Below, piece by piece: positions 18,900 to 27,267 of a DNA stretch of 64,000 bases. This stretch comes from CBDANZ01 sp965197865. Its GTDB lineage: Bacteria; Acidobacteriota; Vicinamibacteria; Vicinamibacterales; CAVVIG01. Under the pieces are notes generated by a model, which saw only the letters and a program-made list of their open reading frames with translations, searched no databases and was not told where the DNA came from. Position numbers and translations under genes: made by a program. Positions within the stretch are counted from its first letter, which is position 1. Each line of letters starts with the position of its first letter. The stretch lies in the NCBI GenBank assembly GCA_965197865.1, contig CBDANZ010000002.1, forward strand, positions 496,001 to 560,000. The letters run 5' to 3'.

Positions 18900-19562
18900 A
18901 TGATCGCGCGCCTGCTGATCGCGATGTGCACGGTCGTTATGGTGGTCTGGCCAGGGCGCTCGGGAGCCCAGAGCGGGGGTGTGCAAGACGGCGTCAAGGT
19001 GGGGAAGGTCTATATTTCAGGAGAGAATCCGGTCATCCGTTTACTCGACCAGCCGGGCGGCACGGCGCTCACGGTGGCCAGCTTCTGGCGCGTCGTGTGG
19101 AGTCCAGTGGGCCAAGGGCACGTGTTGTACGTCACGACCGGCGATGGGAAATCCGCTGGCGATCTTCGCCTCGCGCTTACCGACAACCAGCCGCTGCACG
19201 AATACCTGGTGAGTCAGATTCTGGGCACCTTCAACAAGACGTATCTGGAGCGTCCCTTCAGGGTCGTCAAGGCCACCTGCGTCGGGTCGGGGGACGCGCT
19301 CAGGGAACGAAAAGAGATCTGCAAGTCCGACGAGCATACGATCGAGCTCGCGTTCCGCGACTTCTATGAACCGTTCCAGCTTGACACGCCCGTGGGCGGC
19401 CCGCGGAACCCGTTCGGGGTGACGTCGTTTTTCATCCCGGCGAAGACGGCGGAAGTGATCGTCAACGGCAAGAAGGCCCTCGGTAACGTCTATCCGCAGA
19501 TGCGGGGCCCGGTGCAGAGCAGTACGGCGTTTCTGGCGTTCTCGGAATCGTGGATTAAGTAG
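18900..19562 (+). CDS. Exported protein of unknown function
   Basis: A 220-residue protein with a signal peptide (to about SGAQS) and no domain I recognise. The mature part is soluble, with one Cys pair (ATCVGSG...KEICKS) and a regular beta-rich pattern. GAGGAGAAG precedes the ATG at 18900; the frame is open upstream to 18801 without a signal peptide. The last 37 codons and the 3' flank recur at 59151-59287 as a truncated copy, so this gene marks one edge of a segmental duplication that also includes the downstream subfamily B gene. An IS3 element sits 24 bp after the stop. Confidence 0.65.
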   Translation: MIARLLIAMCTVVMVVWPGRSGAQSGGVQDGVKVGKVYISGENPVIRLLDQPGGTALTVASFWRVVWSPVGQGHVLYVTTGDGKSAGDLRLALTDNQPLHEYLVSQILGTFNKTYLERPFRVVKATCVGSGDALRERKEICKSDEHTIELAFRDFYEPFQLDTPVGGPRNPFGVTSFFIPAKTAEVIVNGKKALGNVYPQMRGPVQSSTAFLAFSESWIK

Positions 19563-19625
19563 TGGATTAAGTACTTTCATACTTTCTGAACCGTACCGGG
19601 TTTCTCGGAGACTGGATTCATTGAA

Positions 19626-20522
19626 TCAGGCCACCTTGGCCTGCTCATAGTACTGCGCTTCAAACTCCGCCGGCGGCACGTCTCCAATCGGTCCCAGCAA
19701 CCGCCGCATGTTGAACCAATCCACCCACTCCAGCGTGGCGAATTCCACGGCCTCGAGCGTGCGCCACGGCCCTCGTCGTCGAATCACCTCCGTCTTGTAG
19801 AGTCCGATCACCGACTCGGCGAGGGCGTTATCGAACGCATCGCCTTGGCTCCCGACCGATGGCGCAATGCCGGCGGCCGCGAGACGATCCGTGTACCGCA
19901 TCGAAAGATACTGCGTGCCGCGATCGCTGTGATGCACGAGGCTGGTCAGCGCGTCGCCGCGGCGCGCGTAGATGGCCTGCTCCAAGGCGTCGAGCACGAA
20001 GTCCGTGCGCATCGAGGCCGACACCCGCCAGCCCACGATGCGCCGCGCGAAGACGTCGATCACGAACGCCACGTAGGTGAACCCACCCCAGGTCGCCACG
20101 TAGGTGAAGTCTGAGACCCAGAGCTGATTCGGACGGGTCGCCACGAACTGGCGATCGACGAGATCTGCGGGCCGGCTGCCATTGCCCGCGTGCGTGGTCG
20201 TGATCCACGCGCGCCCACGCCCCGCGCCTGCCAGGCCCATCGCCCGCATCAGCCGACCCACCGTGCCTCGTGCCACGCAGAACCCTTCGCGACGCAGCTG
20301 TTTCCAGACCTTGCGCGGCCCGTACACCTGATGATGCTCGTCATACACCCGCTGAATCTCCGGGCGCAGCGCATCATCGCGTTGTGCCCGGGCCGAGCGA
20401 CGCGTCGGATCGACCTGCGCCGCCCGATGGCGGTGATACGTCGAGGGGGCGATCGGCAGCACGGTGCAGATCGGCTCGACCCCGTACTGATCCCGATGGT
20501 CGTGAATGAAGCGAACCATCAC
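19626..20522 (-). CDS. IS3-family transposase OrfB (DDE integrase)
   Basis: A 298-residue integrase-core transposase. It has the HTH_21-type region (YGPRKVWKQLRREG), then the rve catalytic core with all three acidic residues: WVSDFTYVATW, HHSDRGTQY and NALAESVIGLYKTE. It begins GTG-ATG overlapping the orfA stop (TGATG arrangement). In this family OrfB is expressed by frameshifting from orfA to make OrfAB, which cuts and joins the element ends. No mutations are visible, so it should be active. Confidence 0.93.
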   Translation of the reverse strand: MMVRFIHDHRDQYGVEPICTVLPIAPSTYHRHRAAQVDPTRRSARAQRDDALRPEIQRVYDEHHQVYGPRKVWKQLRREGFCVARGTVGRLMRAMGLAGAGRGRAWITTTHAGNGSRPADLVDRQFVATRPNQLWVSDFTYVATWGGFTYVAFVIDVFARRIVGWRVSASMRTDFVLDALEQAIYARRGDALTSLVHHSDRGTQYLSMRYTDRLAAAGIAPSVGSQGDAFDNALAESVIGLYKTEVIRRRGPWRTLEAVEFATLEWVDWFNMRRLLGPIGDVPPAEFEAQYYEQAKVA

Positions 20523-20839
20523 TTCCCGCGGCGGTCGAGCTCCGCCTGGGCAAAATACGCGGACGCCTTCCGCAGGATCTCGTTCGCCCGCTTCAGCTCG
20601 CGAACCTCGCGCTCCAGTTCCTTGAGGCGCTCTCGCTCGCTCGTCGTCAACCCTGGGCGATAGCCGGCGTCACGCTGTGCCTGGCGTACCCACTTCCGTA
20701 GCGTCTCGGCCGTGCAGCCAAGCTTCGGCGCCACCGACTGCAACACGCCCCACTCCGACGCGTGGGTGGCGCGATGCTCCTCGACCATCCGAACCGCGCG
20801 CTCACGCACCTCCGGAGAAAACCGACTTGGACGTCCCAT
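20519..20839 (-). CDS. IS3-family transposase OrfA
   Basis: A 106-residue DNA-binding protein: a helix-turn-helix region (SPEVRERAVRMVEEH...TAETLRKWVRQAQ) followed by a leucine-zipper-like coiled coil (ERLKELEREVRELKRANEILRKA). It binds the inverted repeats and supplies the N-terminal part of the OrfAB transposase. The second ATG (20839) is preferred because the GGGAGG site lies directly against the first one (20848). The reading frame overlaps orfB by a few bases. Confidence 0.88.
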   Translation of the reverse strand: MGRPSRFSPEVRERAVRMVEEHRATHASEWGVLQSVAPKLGCTAETLRKWVRQAQRDAGYRPGLTTSERERLKELEREVRELKRANEILRKASAYFAQAELDRRGK

Positions 20840-21072
20840 AGACCCCATCCTCCCAAGTAATGAGGTCTCCGAGAAACCCGGTACGGTTCATTCAGGGACT
20901 AGGGATTCGGGAGAGGAAGTATTGCCTGATGAGGGAGAGGAAGAGGGCGAGGAAGCGCTTGCCTCGGCCAAACTGGTAATGTTAGCATCGCGGCTATTAT
21001 GGGGAATAGGGAAGAGCGGCCGGCATTGTCGCAAGCAGGCCAGCACGTAGCGAAGTGAAAAGGGAGGTTCTG

Positions 21073-22362
21073 ATGAGGCGTCGATTTGTCGCGTTCATTG
21101 GGGCACTGGTGGTCGCGATCGCACTTTTCGGGCTGACGACGATCCCCGTTGCGGGGCAGGCCCCGGCGGCCCTGGGAACGACGAGGGCTGTAGCGGCGGA
21201 AGGCACGCTGACGACACCGTGGGGTGCTCCGGACCTGCAGGGGATCTGGACCCAAACGGAACGGGTCCCCATGCAGCGTGCCGCTCGCTACAAGGGAAGG
21301 GAGTTTCTCACGGCCGAGGAAATCGCCACACGCGACGCGAAGCGCGCGGTGATGAAACGGCGTAGTTACCGCGAGAAGATCGGCACCTACATCGACGTCG
21401 CCGCGGCCTACGGCGCGGAGTTCGGAGCGGTGTTGCCGACGGGCCGGCGCACAGGGATGATTGTGGATCCGCCGGATGGGAGAATGCCTCCCTTCACGCC
21501 GGAGGCGCTGAAGAGGAGGCGTGAAATAGGGCTCTTTGCGAGGGCCCTCCTGCAGGCCACCCCAGCGTGCAAAGAACCCACCCACCCGCATTGCCGCGGC
21601 GGCAAGTACGGGCCGATTGCACCGGAGTACAGCCAGCGGATGCCGTACTACAACATGTCGGGTGTGGGTTTCTTGAATCGCCACGACGATATGGAGGACC
21701 AAGCCATGGGGTGGCGTTGTCTGTCGTCCAACTTGCCCGTCACGGGTGGGTATCGACAAATCATCCAATCGCCTCAATCCATTTCCGTGTCCATCGACGT
21801 GGGCCAGGGGCAAAGCTTCCAGCGCGTGGTGAACATCACCGACCGCCCGCATCTGTCTTCAAGGGTCCGCCAGTGGTGGGGGGACTCGCGCGCCCGCTGG
21901 GAGGGCAAGACGCTCGTCATCGACACGACCAATTTCAACGACAAGGTGGACTATCAATCAGCCCGCCAGAACCTGCATCTCATCGAGCGCTACACGCTCC
22001 GTGATGCGGACACCCTTGAGTACCGCGTCACACTCGACGACCTGACGGCCTGGACAAAACCGTGGACCTTCGTTGCGGAGCTGAAAAGGCAGCCTGATTC
22101 CGCGAATCGCTTCTATCCGGAGCCGCGGTGTCACGAAGGAAAGGTCGTGCATTCGAATGACCTCACGTCAGCACGCGCCGACGAGAAGTTGTTCAAAGAG
22201 GGGAAAGGCCCGAATCCCGCCACCGAAGACCAGTCGACGATGGGGGCGGATAACAACGAGAATGAGTTCACGACCCGCGGCCCGCAGAACGTCCTGCCGC
22301 CCGAGGACCTTCTGAACCAGTACGAGACGGCCCCCTACCATGAACCTCTGTTTGAGAGGTAA
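21073..22362 (+). CDS. PDLQGIW-family secreted protein, subfamily B copy 1
   Basis: A 429-residue exported protein of unknown function. The signal peptide runs to about PVAGQ, followed by TPWGAPDLQGIWTQTE. Middle motifs are GMIVDPPDGRMPP and PYYNMSGVG. The C-terminal block has WWGDSRARWEGKTLVID, HLIERYTLRDADTLEY and YPEPRCHEGK. A nearly identical gene lies at 61036-62310, including the leader GGGAGGTTCTG, so both derive from a recent duplication. GGGAGG six bases upstream fixes the start. The extreme C-termini differ (NQYETAPYHEPLFER here). Its upstream region lost continuity with the unknown gene at 18900 when the IS3 element inserted. Confidence 0.82.
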   Translation: MRRRFVAFIGALVVAIALFGLTTIPVAGQAPAALGTTRAVAAEGTLTTPWGAPDLQGIWTQTERVPMQRAARYKGREFLTAEEIATRDAKRAVMKRRSYREKIGTYIDVAAAYGAEFGAVLPTGRRTGMIVDPPDGRMPPFTPEALKRRREIGLFARALLQATPACKEPTHPHCRGGKYGPIAPEYSQRMPYYNMSGVGFLNRHDDMEDQAMGWRCLSSNLPVTGGYRQIIQSPQSISVSIDVGQGQSFQRVVNITDRPHLSSRVRQWWGDSRARWEGKTLVIDTTNFNDKVDYQSARQNLHLIERYTLRDADTLEYRVTLDDLTAWTKPWTFVAELKRQPDSANRFYPEPRCHEGKVVHSNDLTSARADEKLFKEGKGPNPATEDQSTMGADNNENEFTTRGPQNVLPPEDLLNQYETAPYHEPLFER

Positions 22363-22453
22363 GAAGACGCAGGGAGGTAGGCACACACTCTCGGAGGTGC
22401 GCGCCTCGCAGCCTCGCATAGAGTAGGTCTCAGATAGAGTTAGGTGTTAGACG

Positions 22454-22481
22454 ACAGGACCGCCCCCTGGGGGCGTCCTGT
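22454..22481. terminator. Strong GC-rich hairpin, candidate terminator
   Basis: ACAGGA and CGCCCC pair with GGGGCG and TCCTGT around a 3-base loop, leaving one bulged C, so the stem has about 12 pairs. It lies 92 bp after the subfamily B stop and before the subfamily D pair. Only a short TTT follows, so Rho-independent termination is plausible but not certain. Confidence 0.55.
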
Positions 22482-22583
22482 GCGGTTTCGTGGCGCTCCA
22501 GCACGCGGCTTTGGGCGCATCACGGTTTAGTGTCATGACCCGACGGGGCCCTCGTGACGGGGCCTAGTGAGGAGATGGATCCC

Positions 22584-23582
22584 ATGCGGAAGCGGTTGAG
22601 AAACGCGATGTTTGTGGCGGCCCTGACCGTTCTCGGGGCGGGCGCCGTCTTTTCCCTGTTGGAGGCACAACCGGCCCAGTCGGCCGCGGGGCCGGAACGC
22701 GGACCGGCCCGCGTGGACGGTAAACCCAATCTCAGCGGTATTTGGCAGGCCAATAACGAAGCCAATTGGGACCTGCAGGCTCACGAAGCGCGCCCGGGGC
22801 CGGTCCTGCAACCGGGGCTCGCGCCTCATTTTCCCCAGGTGGCCGCCGCCGTGATCATGCCGCTGGGCGCGGCCGGCGCCGTGCCCGCCTCGCTCGGGGT
22901 GGTGCAGGGCGACGGCGAAATTCCCTACACCCCCGAAGCCGCGAAAATCAAGCAGGAGAACGCCGCGCACTGGATCGACCGCGACCCGGAGCTCAAGTGT
23001 TACTTGCCGGGCATTCCCCGCGCGATGTACATGCCGTATCCATTTCAGATTGTCCACGGGAACAGGAAGCTTCAGATGGTCTTCGCGTTTACGAACGCGG
23101 GGCGCGCCATCCACCTCGACAAGGTCGAGCTGCCGCCAGACGATAAGTACATGGGCCACTCGGTCGGCCGCTGGGAGGGGGACACGCTCGTGGTGGACGT
23201 GACGTACTTCAACGGGAGGAACTGGTTTGACAGGGCGGGGAACTTCCATAGCGACGCCTTGCATCTGGTGGAACGCTTCACGCTGATCACGCCGGACGTC
23301 ATCAACTACGAAGTGACGATCGAGGATCCGAAAACCTTTACCCGCCCCTGGCGAATCGCGATGCCGCTTTATCGCCGGATGGAGCCGAATATGCAGCTCC
23401 TCGAGTTCCGCTGCATCGAGTTCGTCGAAGAGTTCCTGAATGGTCATCAACGCAAGACGCAACTGGTCAAGCGCTGGGAGGGAGACACCATCATCGTGGA
23501 CATCACGCGCCGGCCGCTCCCCGGGGAAGTCGGCGGGGCGTGGACAGCCCCGCCACGGGCAGTCCCTGGTTCCACGCGGTGA
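22584..23582 (+). CDS. PDLQGIW-family secreted protein, subfamily D copy 1
   Basis: A 332-residue exported protein of unknown function in the divergent D branch of the family. The N-terminal signature is GKPNLSGIWQANNEANWD. The middle holds DRDPELKCYLPGIPRAMYMP and PYPFQIV. The C-terminal block is SVGRWEGDTLVVDVTYFNG, LHLVERFTLITPD, EVTIEDPKTFTRPWRI and RWEGDTIIVDITRR; that last segment repeats the RWEGDT motif. The ATG at 22584 has AGGAG at a spacing like that of the next copy; an ATG nine bases upstream abuts the purine tract. Only 45 bp separate it from copy 2, so they are likely one transcript. Confidence 0.8.
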   Translation: MRKRLRNAMFVAALTVLGAGAVFSLLEAQPAQSAAGPERGPARVDGKPNLSGIWQANNEANWDLQAHEARPGPVLQPGLAPHFPQVAAAVIMPLGAAGAVPASLGVVQGDGEIPYTPEAAKIKQENAAHWIDRDPELKCYLPGIPRAMYMPYPFQIVHGNRKLQMVFAFTNAGRAIHLDKVELPPDDKYMGHSVGRWEGDTLVVDVTYFNGRNWFDRAGNFHSDALHLVERFTLITPDVINYEVTIEDPKTFTRPWRIAMPLYRRMEPNMQLLEFRCIEFVEEFLNGHQRKTQLVKRWEGDTIIVDITRRPLPGEVGGAWTAPPRAVPGSTR

Positions 23583-23627
23583 GGGCGTCGGAGGGCAGGC
23601 TCGGCTTCTGTAAGGAGAAAGGCGCAC

Positions 23628-24620
23628 ATGCGAAACGGGATCAGAAACCCGATCCTCGCGGCTGTGACGACGGCGGCCACCGTGGGCGTCGTCATCGCAT
23701 GGTCGGTGAGCTGGATCGCCAGCCAGACTGAGCGGCCGGCCCGCGTGGACGGTAAACCCAATCTCAACGGTATTTGGCAGGCCAACAACGAGGCGCATTG
23801 GGACCTGGAGGCTCACGAGGCACGGCCGGCCCCCCTGACCCAACCGGGCGTCGCGCCTCATTTCCCCCAGGTGGTCGCGGCACCGTTCGTCGCGCTAGGC
23901 GCGGCCGCCGGCGTGCCGGCCTCGTTCGGGGTGGTGCAGGACGACGGCGAAATTCCCTACACCCCCGAAGCCGCGAAAATCAAGCAGGAGAACGCCGCGC
24001 ACTGGATCGACCGTGACCCGGAGCTCAAGTGCTACTTGCCGGGCATTCCCCGCGCGATGTACATGCCGTATCCATTTCAGATTGTCCAGGGATCGGACAA
24101 GATCCAGATGGCCTACGCGTTTACGAATGCGGCTCGCACCATCCACCTTGACCAAGTCGAGGGACCGCCCGACGACACGTATATGGGATTTTCCCAAGGC
24201 CGCTGGGAGGGGGACACCCTGGTGGTTGCGGTGAACAGTTTCAACGGGAGGAACTGGTTCGACAGGGCGGGAAACTTCCACAGCGACGTCTTGCAGCTGG
24301 TCGAACGCTTCACGCCGATCACGCCCGAGATTATCCGCTACGAGGTGACGATCGAGGATCCGAAAACCTTTACCCGCCCCTGGCGGATCGCGATGCCGCT
24401 TTATCGCCGGATGGAGCCGGACATCCAGCTCCTCGAGTACCGCTGCGTCGAGTTCGTCGAAGAGTTCCTGTATGGCCATCAACGCAAGACGCAACTGGTC
24501 AAGCGCTGGGAGGGAGACACCATCATCGTGGACATCACGCGCCGGCCGCTCCCCGGGGAAGTCGGCGGGGCGTGGACGGCCCCGCCCCGCCCGGCAGCCG
24601 CTCCGGATTCCGCGCGGTGA
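23628..24620 (+). CDS. PDLQGIW-family secreted protein, subfamily D copy 2
   Basis: A 330-residue exported tandem paralog of the preceding gene. DNA is almost identical over the segments encoding the ELKCYLPGIPRAMYMP region and the last 60 codons. It keeps KPNLNGIWQANNEAHWD, FSQGRWEGDTLVV, NWFDRAGNFHSD, TIEDPKTFTRPWRI and a terminal RWEGDTIIVDITRR. AAGGAG eleven bases upstream supports the start. The patchwork of identical and diverged blocks suggests gene conversion between the two copies. Function unknown. Confidence 0.8.
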   Translation: MRNGIRNPILAAVTTAATVGVVIAWSVSWIASQTERPARVDGKPNLNGIWQANNEAHWDLEAHEARPAPLTQPGVAPHFPQVVAAPFVALGAAAGVPASFGVVQDDGEIPYTPEAAKIKQENAAHWIDRDPELKCYLPGIPRAMYMPYPFQIVQGSDKIQMAYAFTNAARTIHLDQVEGPPDDTYMGFSQGRWEGDTLVVAVNSFNGRNWFDRAGNFHSDVLQLVERFTPITPEIIRYEVTIEDPKTFTRPWRIAMPLYRRMEPDIQLLEYRCVEFVEEFLYGHQRKTQLVKRWEGDTIIVDITRRPLPGEVGGAWTAPPRPAAAPDSAR

Positions 24621-24745
24621 TCGTGGCGTGATCCGCGAGGCGGCCCGAGGCCGAGCCCTGCGCGACGTCGGGGCGTGAGGCCCCCAGCGTACATGACCGT
24701 AACCCCCGTCGTGGGACGCCCCGACGGACAGATTTAGGAGCACTT

Positions 24746-26690
24746 ATGTGCGTCACCCGTCGGGTCGGGGTCACCGTTGCGATCGCCGCTGCGTTGCTTG
24801 TGGTCGGCCCGCGCGTCACGACTCAAACACCACAAACACCCTCCTATGGCGTCACCCTGATGCGCGACATCATGGTGCCGATGCGCGATGGCGTGAAGCT
24901 GGCGACCGATGTCTACCTGCCGGCCGTCGACGGCAAGGCTCTTCCGGGCAAGCTGCCGGTTATTCTCGAGCGGACGCCGTACAACAAGGACCGAGGCGGC
25001 GCGGCGAACGCCAAGGCGTTCGTTCCGTACGGCTACGCCGTCGTGAGCCAGGACACGAGAGGACGGTATAAATCCGAGGGAAAGTGGCGGGCGCTGGCGG
25101 ATGATCCGAACGACGGGGCCGACACAACGAAGTGGATTGGCGCGCAGCCTTGGTCGAGCGGCAGCATCGGCACCATTGGCACCTCGTACGTTGGGGGGCA
25201 CGCAGCACGCGTTGGCGATCGGCGACGCTCCCTTCGTCAAAACAATGATTCCCGTCGACGCCATGACGAACATCGGGCGGTACGGCGTCCGCCACAACGG
25301 GGCGTTCGAACTGCGATTCTTCAATTTCACGTTCTCGATCGCGAATGCGACGGGGCGGGGGGGGGCCAACGCGGCCTTGGCGGCGGCCCGTGCTGCAGTT
25401 CCTCCTGAAGCGGCGCCGGCACTGTTGGAAATCAGCGGCACACGGGTTCGTGATTACGTGCTCGGCCTGCCGCTGCGACCTGGCACGACCCCGCTCAAGT
25501 TTGCACCCGATTACGAGGCGTGGTTGATCAAAACCATGAGCCATGGCGACTACGACGAATTCTGGAAGAACAGCGGATCCAGCGTCATCGACCACATCGC
25601 GGAGCACAAGGACATTCCCATCTACCACGTCACGGGCTGGTACGATACGTGGGCCACACAGGTAGCCAACATGAACTATGTCGAGCTGCGGAAGGCTAAG
25701 AAGAGTCTCCAGCGCCTCATCGTTGGTCCGTGGCTGCACGGCGGGCAGAGGCGTAGCTTCGCCGGGGATGCACAGTTCACGCCCGATGTGGCGCTTGACT
25801 TCACAACCTGGCGCCTCAGGTGGCTCGATCGCTGGGTGAAGGGGATCGACAACGGCATCGACCGCGAACCGCCGGTGCGGATCTACGTCATGGGCGGCGG
25901 CGACGCCCACAAGACCCCCGAGGGTCGGATGTTCGTGGGCGGCTCGTGGCGGGATGAGCAGGAATGGCCGCTGACGCGAACGGTCCCGACGCCATACTAC
26001 CTCCATGCTGGAGGAACGCTGTCGCCGGAGAAACCCGCTGCTCACGCGCCCACGACCTACGCGTTCGACCCAAAGAATCCCGTGCCGACACTGGGCGGCA
26101 ACATATCCTCAGGAGGGGAGTTGCTGTTCCAGGGCCCAACCGACCAGCGCTGCCGACTCGAGTTCTGGCTGTGTACGGATACGAGGCCCCTGTCCGCCAG
26201 GAACGACGTGCTCGTCTTCCAGACGGCGCCGCTCGATCGCGACCTCGAGGTGACCGGCAGGCTGATCGTGAAGCTCTGGGCCGCGACCGACGGTCTCGAT
26301 ACGGATTTCACCGCAAAGCTCATCGATGTGTATCCGCCCAATAAGGACTTTCCGTCGGGCGTCGATTTCAATATCGGCGACAGCATCGTCCGGGGTCGGT
26401 ACCGCAACGGGCCCGGGAAGGCAGAACTCCTGAAGCCCGGGCAGCCCTACGAATTCACGATCGAGATGTACCCCACGTCGCTCGTGTTCAAACGAGGCCA
26501 CCGGATCCGTCTCGACATTTCGAGCAGTAACTTCCCGCGCTTCGACGTCAACCCGAATACCGGCGAGCCGCTCAACGACAATCGGCACTGGCGGGTGGCA
26601 GCAAACTCCGTCTACCACGATCCGCAGCACTTATCGCACATCGTGTTACCGATCATTCCGATCGCCGTCACGTCCCCCTCCAGGCCCTGA
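24746..26690 (+). pseudogene. CocE/NonD-type hydrolase, single frameshift
   Basis: An exported alpha/beta hydrolase of the CocE/NonD (X-prolyl dipeptidase-like, S15) family, read in two frames. Frame one (24746-about 25198) gives a signal peptide, MVPMRDGVKLATDVYLP, RTPYNKDRG, SQDTRGRYKSEG and the nucleophile elbow TIGTSYVGG. Frame two resumes with TQHALAIGDAPF and continues to the end through WYDTWATQ, VGPWLHGG, the C-terminal jelly-roll domain and SSSNFPRFDVNPNTGE. The break is a run of six G at 25193-25198, where five would keep the frame. Such enzymes cleave acyl esters or amides. Either a real +1 mutation or a homopolymer error; otherwise the gene is complete, with AGGAG before its ATG. 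Confidence 0.85.
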
Positions 26691-26726
26691 GGCTCGCGCC
26701 CGCGCGCCTGTTCAGCCCGAGGGCGA

Positions 26727-27149
26727 GACTCCCGCGGCCTGCACTTCGGCTTCCCCTATTGCCACGGCGGTACGATTGCGGATCCGGAGTTCGGCCGGGG
26801 GCGTCCGTGCTCGCGCTACACGCCGCCGGTGCAGCTGCTGGGCGCGCACGTCGCGGCGCTCGGGCTTAAGTTCTATCTGGGGTCCATGTTTCCGGAGGAG
26901 TATCGGAAACAACTCTTCATCGTCGAACACGGCTCGTGGAACCGCTCGACACCGAGTGGCTACCGCATCGCGCTCGTCCGCCTGCAAGGCAACCGCGCCA
27001 TCACGTACGAGACCTTTGCTGACGGATGGCTCCAGGGAAGCCGCGCGTGGGGGCGGCCGGTGGATCTGCTTGAACTGCCGGACGGCTCGCTGCTGGTGTC
27101 AGACGACGAAGCGGGCGTGGTCTATCGCATCAGGTACACCGCCTTGTAG
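26727..27149 (+). pseudogene. Sorbosone dehydrogenase C-terminal remnant
   Basis: An open stretch of 140 codons without a proper start that matches the last third of PQQ-dependent sorbosone-type dehydrogenases: GLHFGFPYCHGG, GRGRPCSRYTPP, LGAHVAALGLKFYLG, IVEHGSWNRS, LQGSRAWGRPVD, PDGSLLVSDDEAG and VYRIRYT. The propeller blades before it are absent. The sequence just upstream is the end of the CocE-type gene. It differs from the intact family member at 8007-9272, so it is a separate lost gene rather than its duplicate. Confidence 0.8.
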
Positions 27150-27267
27150 ATCGCTGACGCCAGAACGCCCACTTCCAGCGGTGGATGTGCTCGGCATGCA
27201 GGCGTGGTGTTCCCCCGGCCTCGCGGGGGGACCCGCACGAAGCGTGAGGGGACCACCCCAGGTAAGT

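Larger units (their letters stand above)
19587..20890 (-). mobile_element. IS3-family insertion sequence
   Basis: A complete 1,304-bp element with perfect 26-bp inverted repeats at 19587-19612 and 20865-20890 (outer bases TGAACCGTACCGGG). It is flanked by a 3-bp TTC duplication at 19584-19586 and 20891-20893. It carries overlapping orfA and orfB on the minus strand. Comparison with the duplicated locus at 59287 shows the uninterrupted sequence CTTTCAGGGACTAG, confirming the ends. Appears intact and probably recent. Confidence 0.95.

Noticed and set aside
22533..23861. A 442-codon minus-strand ORF spanning two genes
   Set aside because: It lies opposite the two subfamily D genes, and its repeated segments simply mirror their duplication. 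GC-rich DNA often leaves the antisense frame open.
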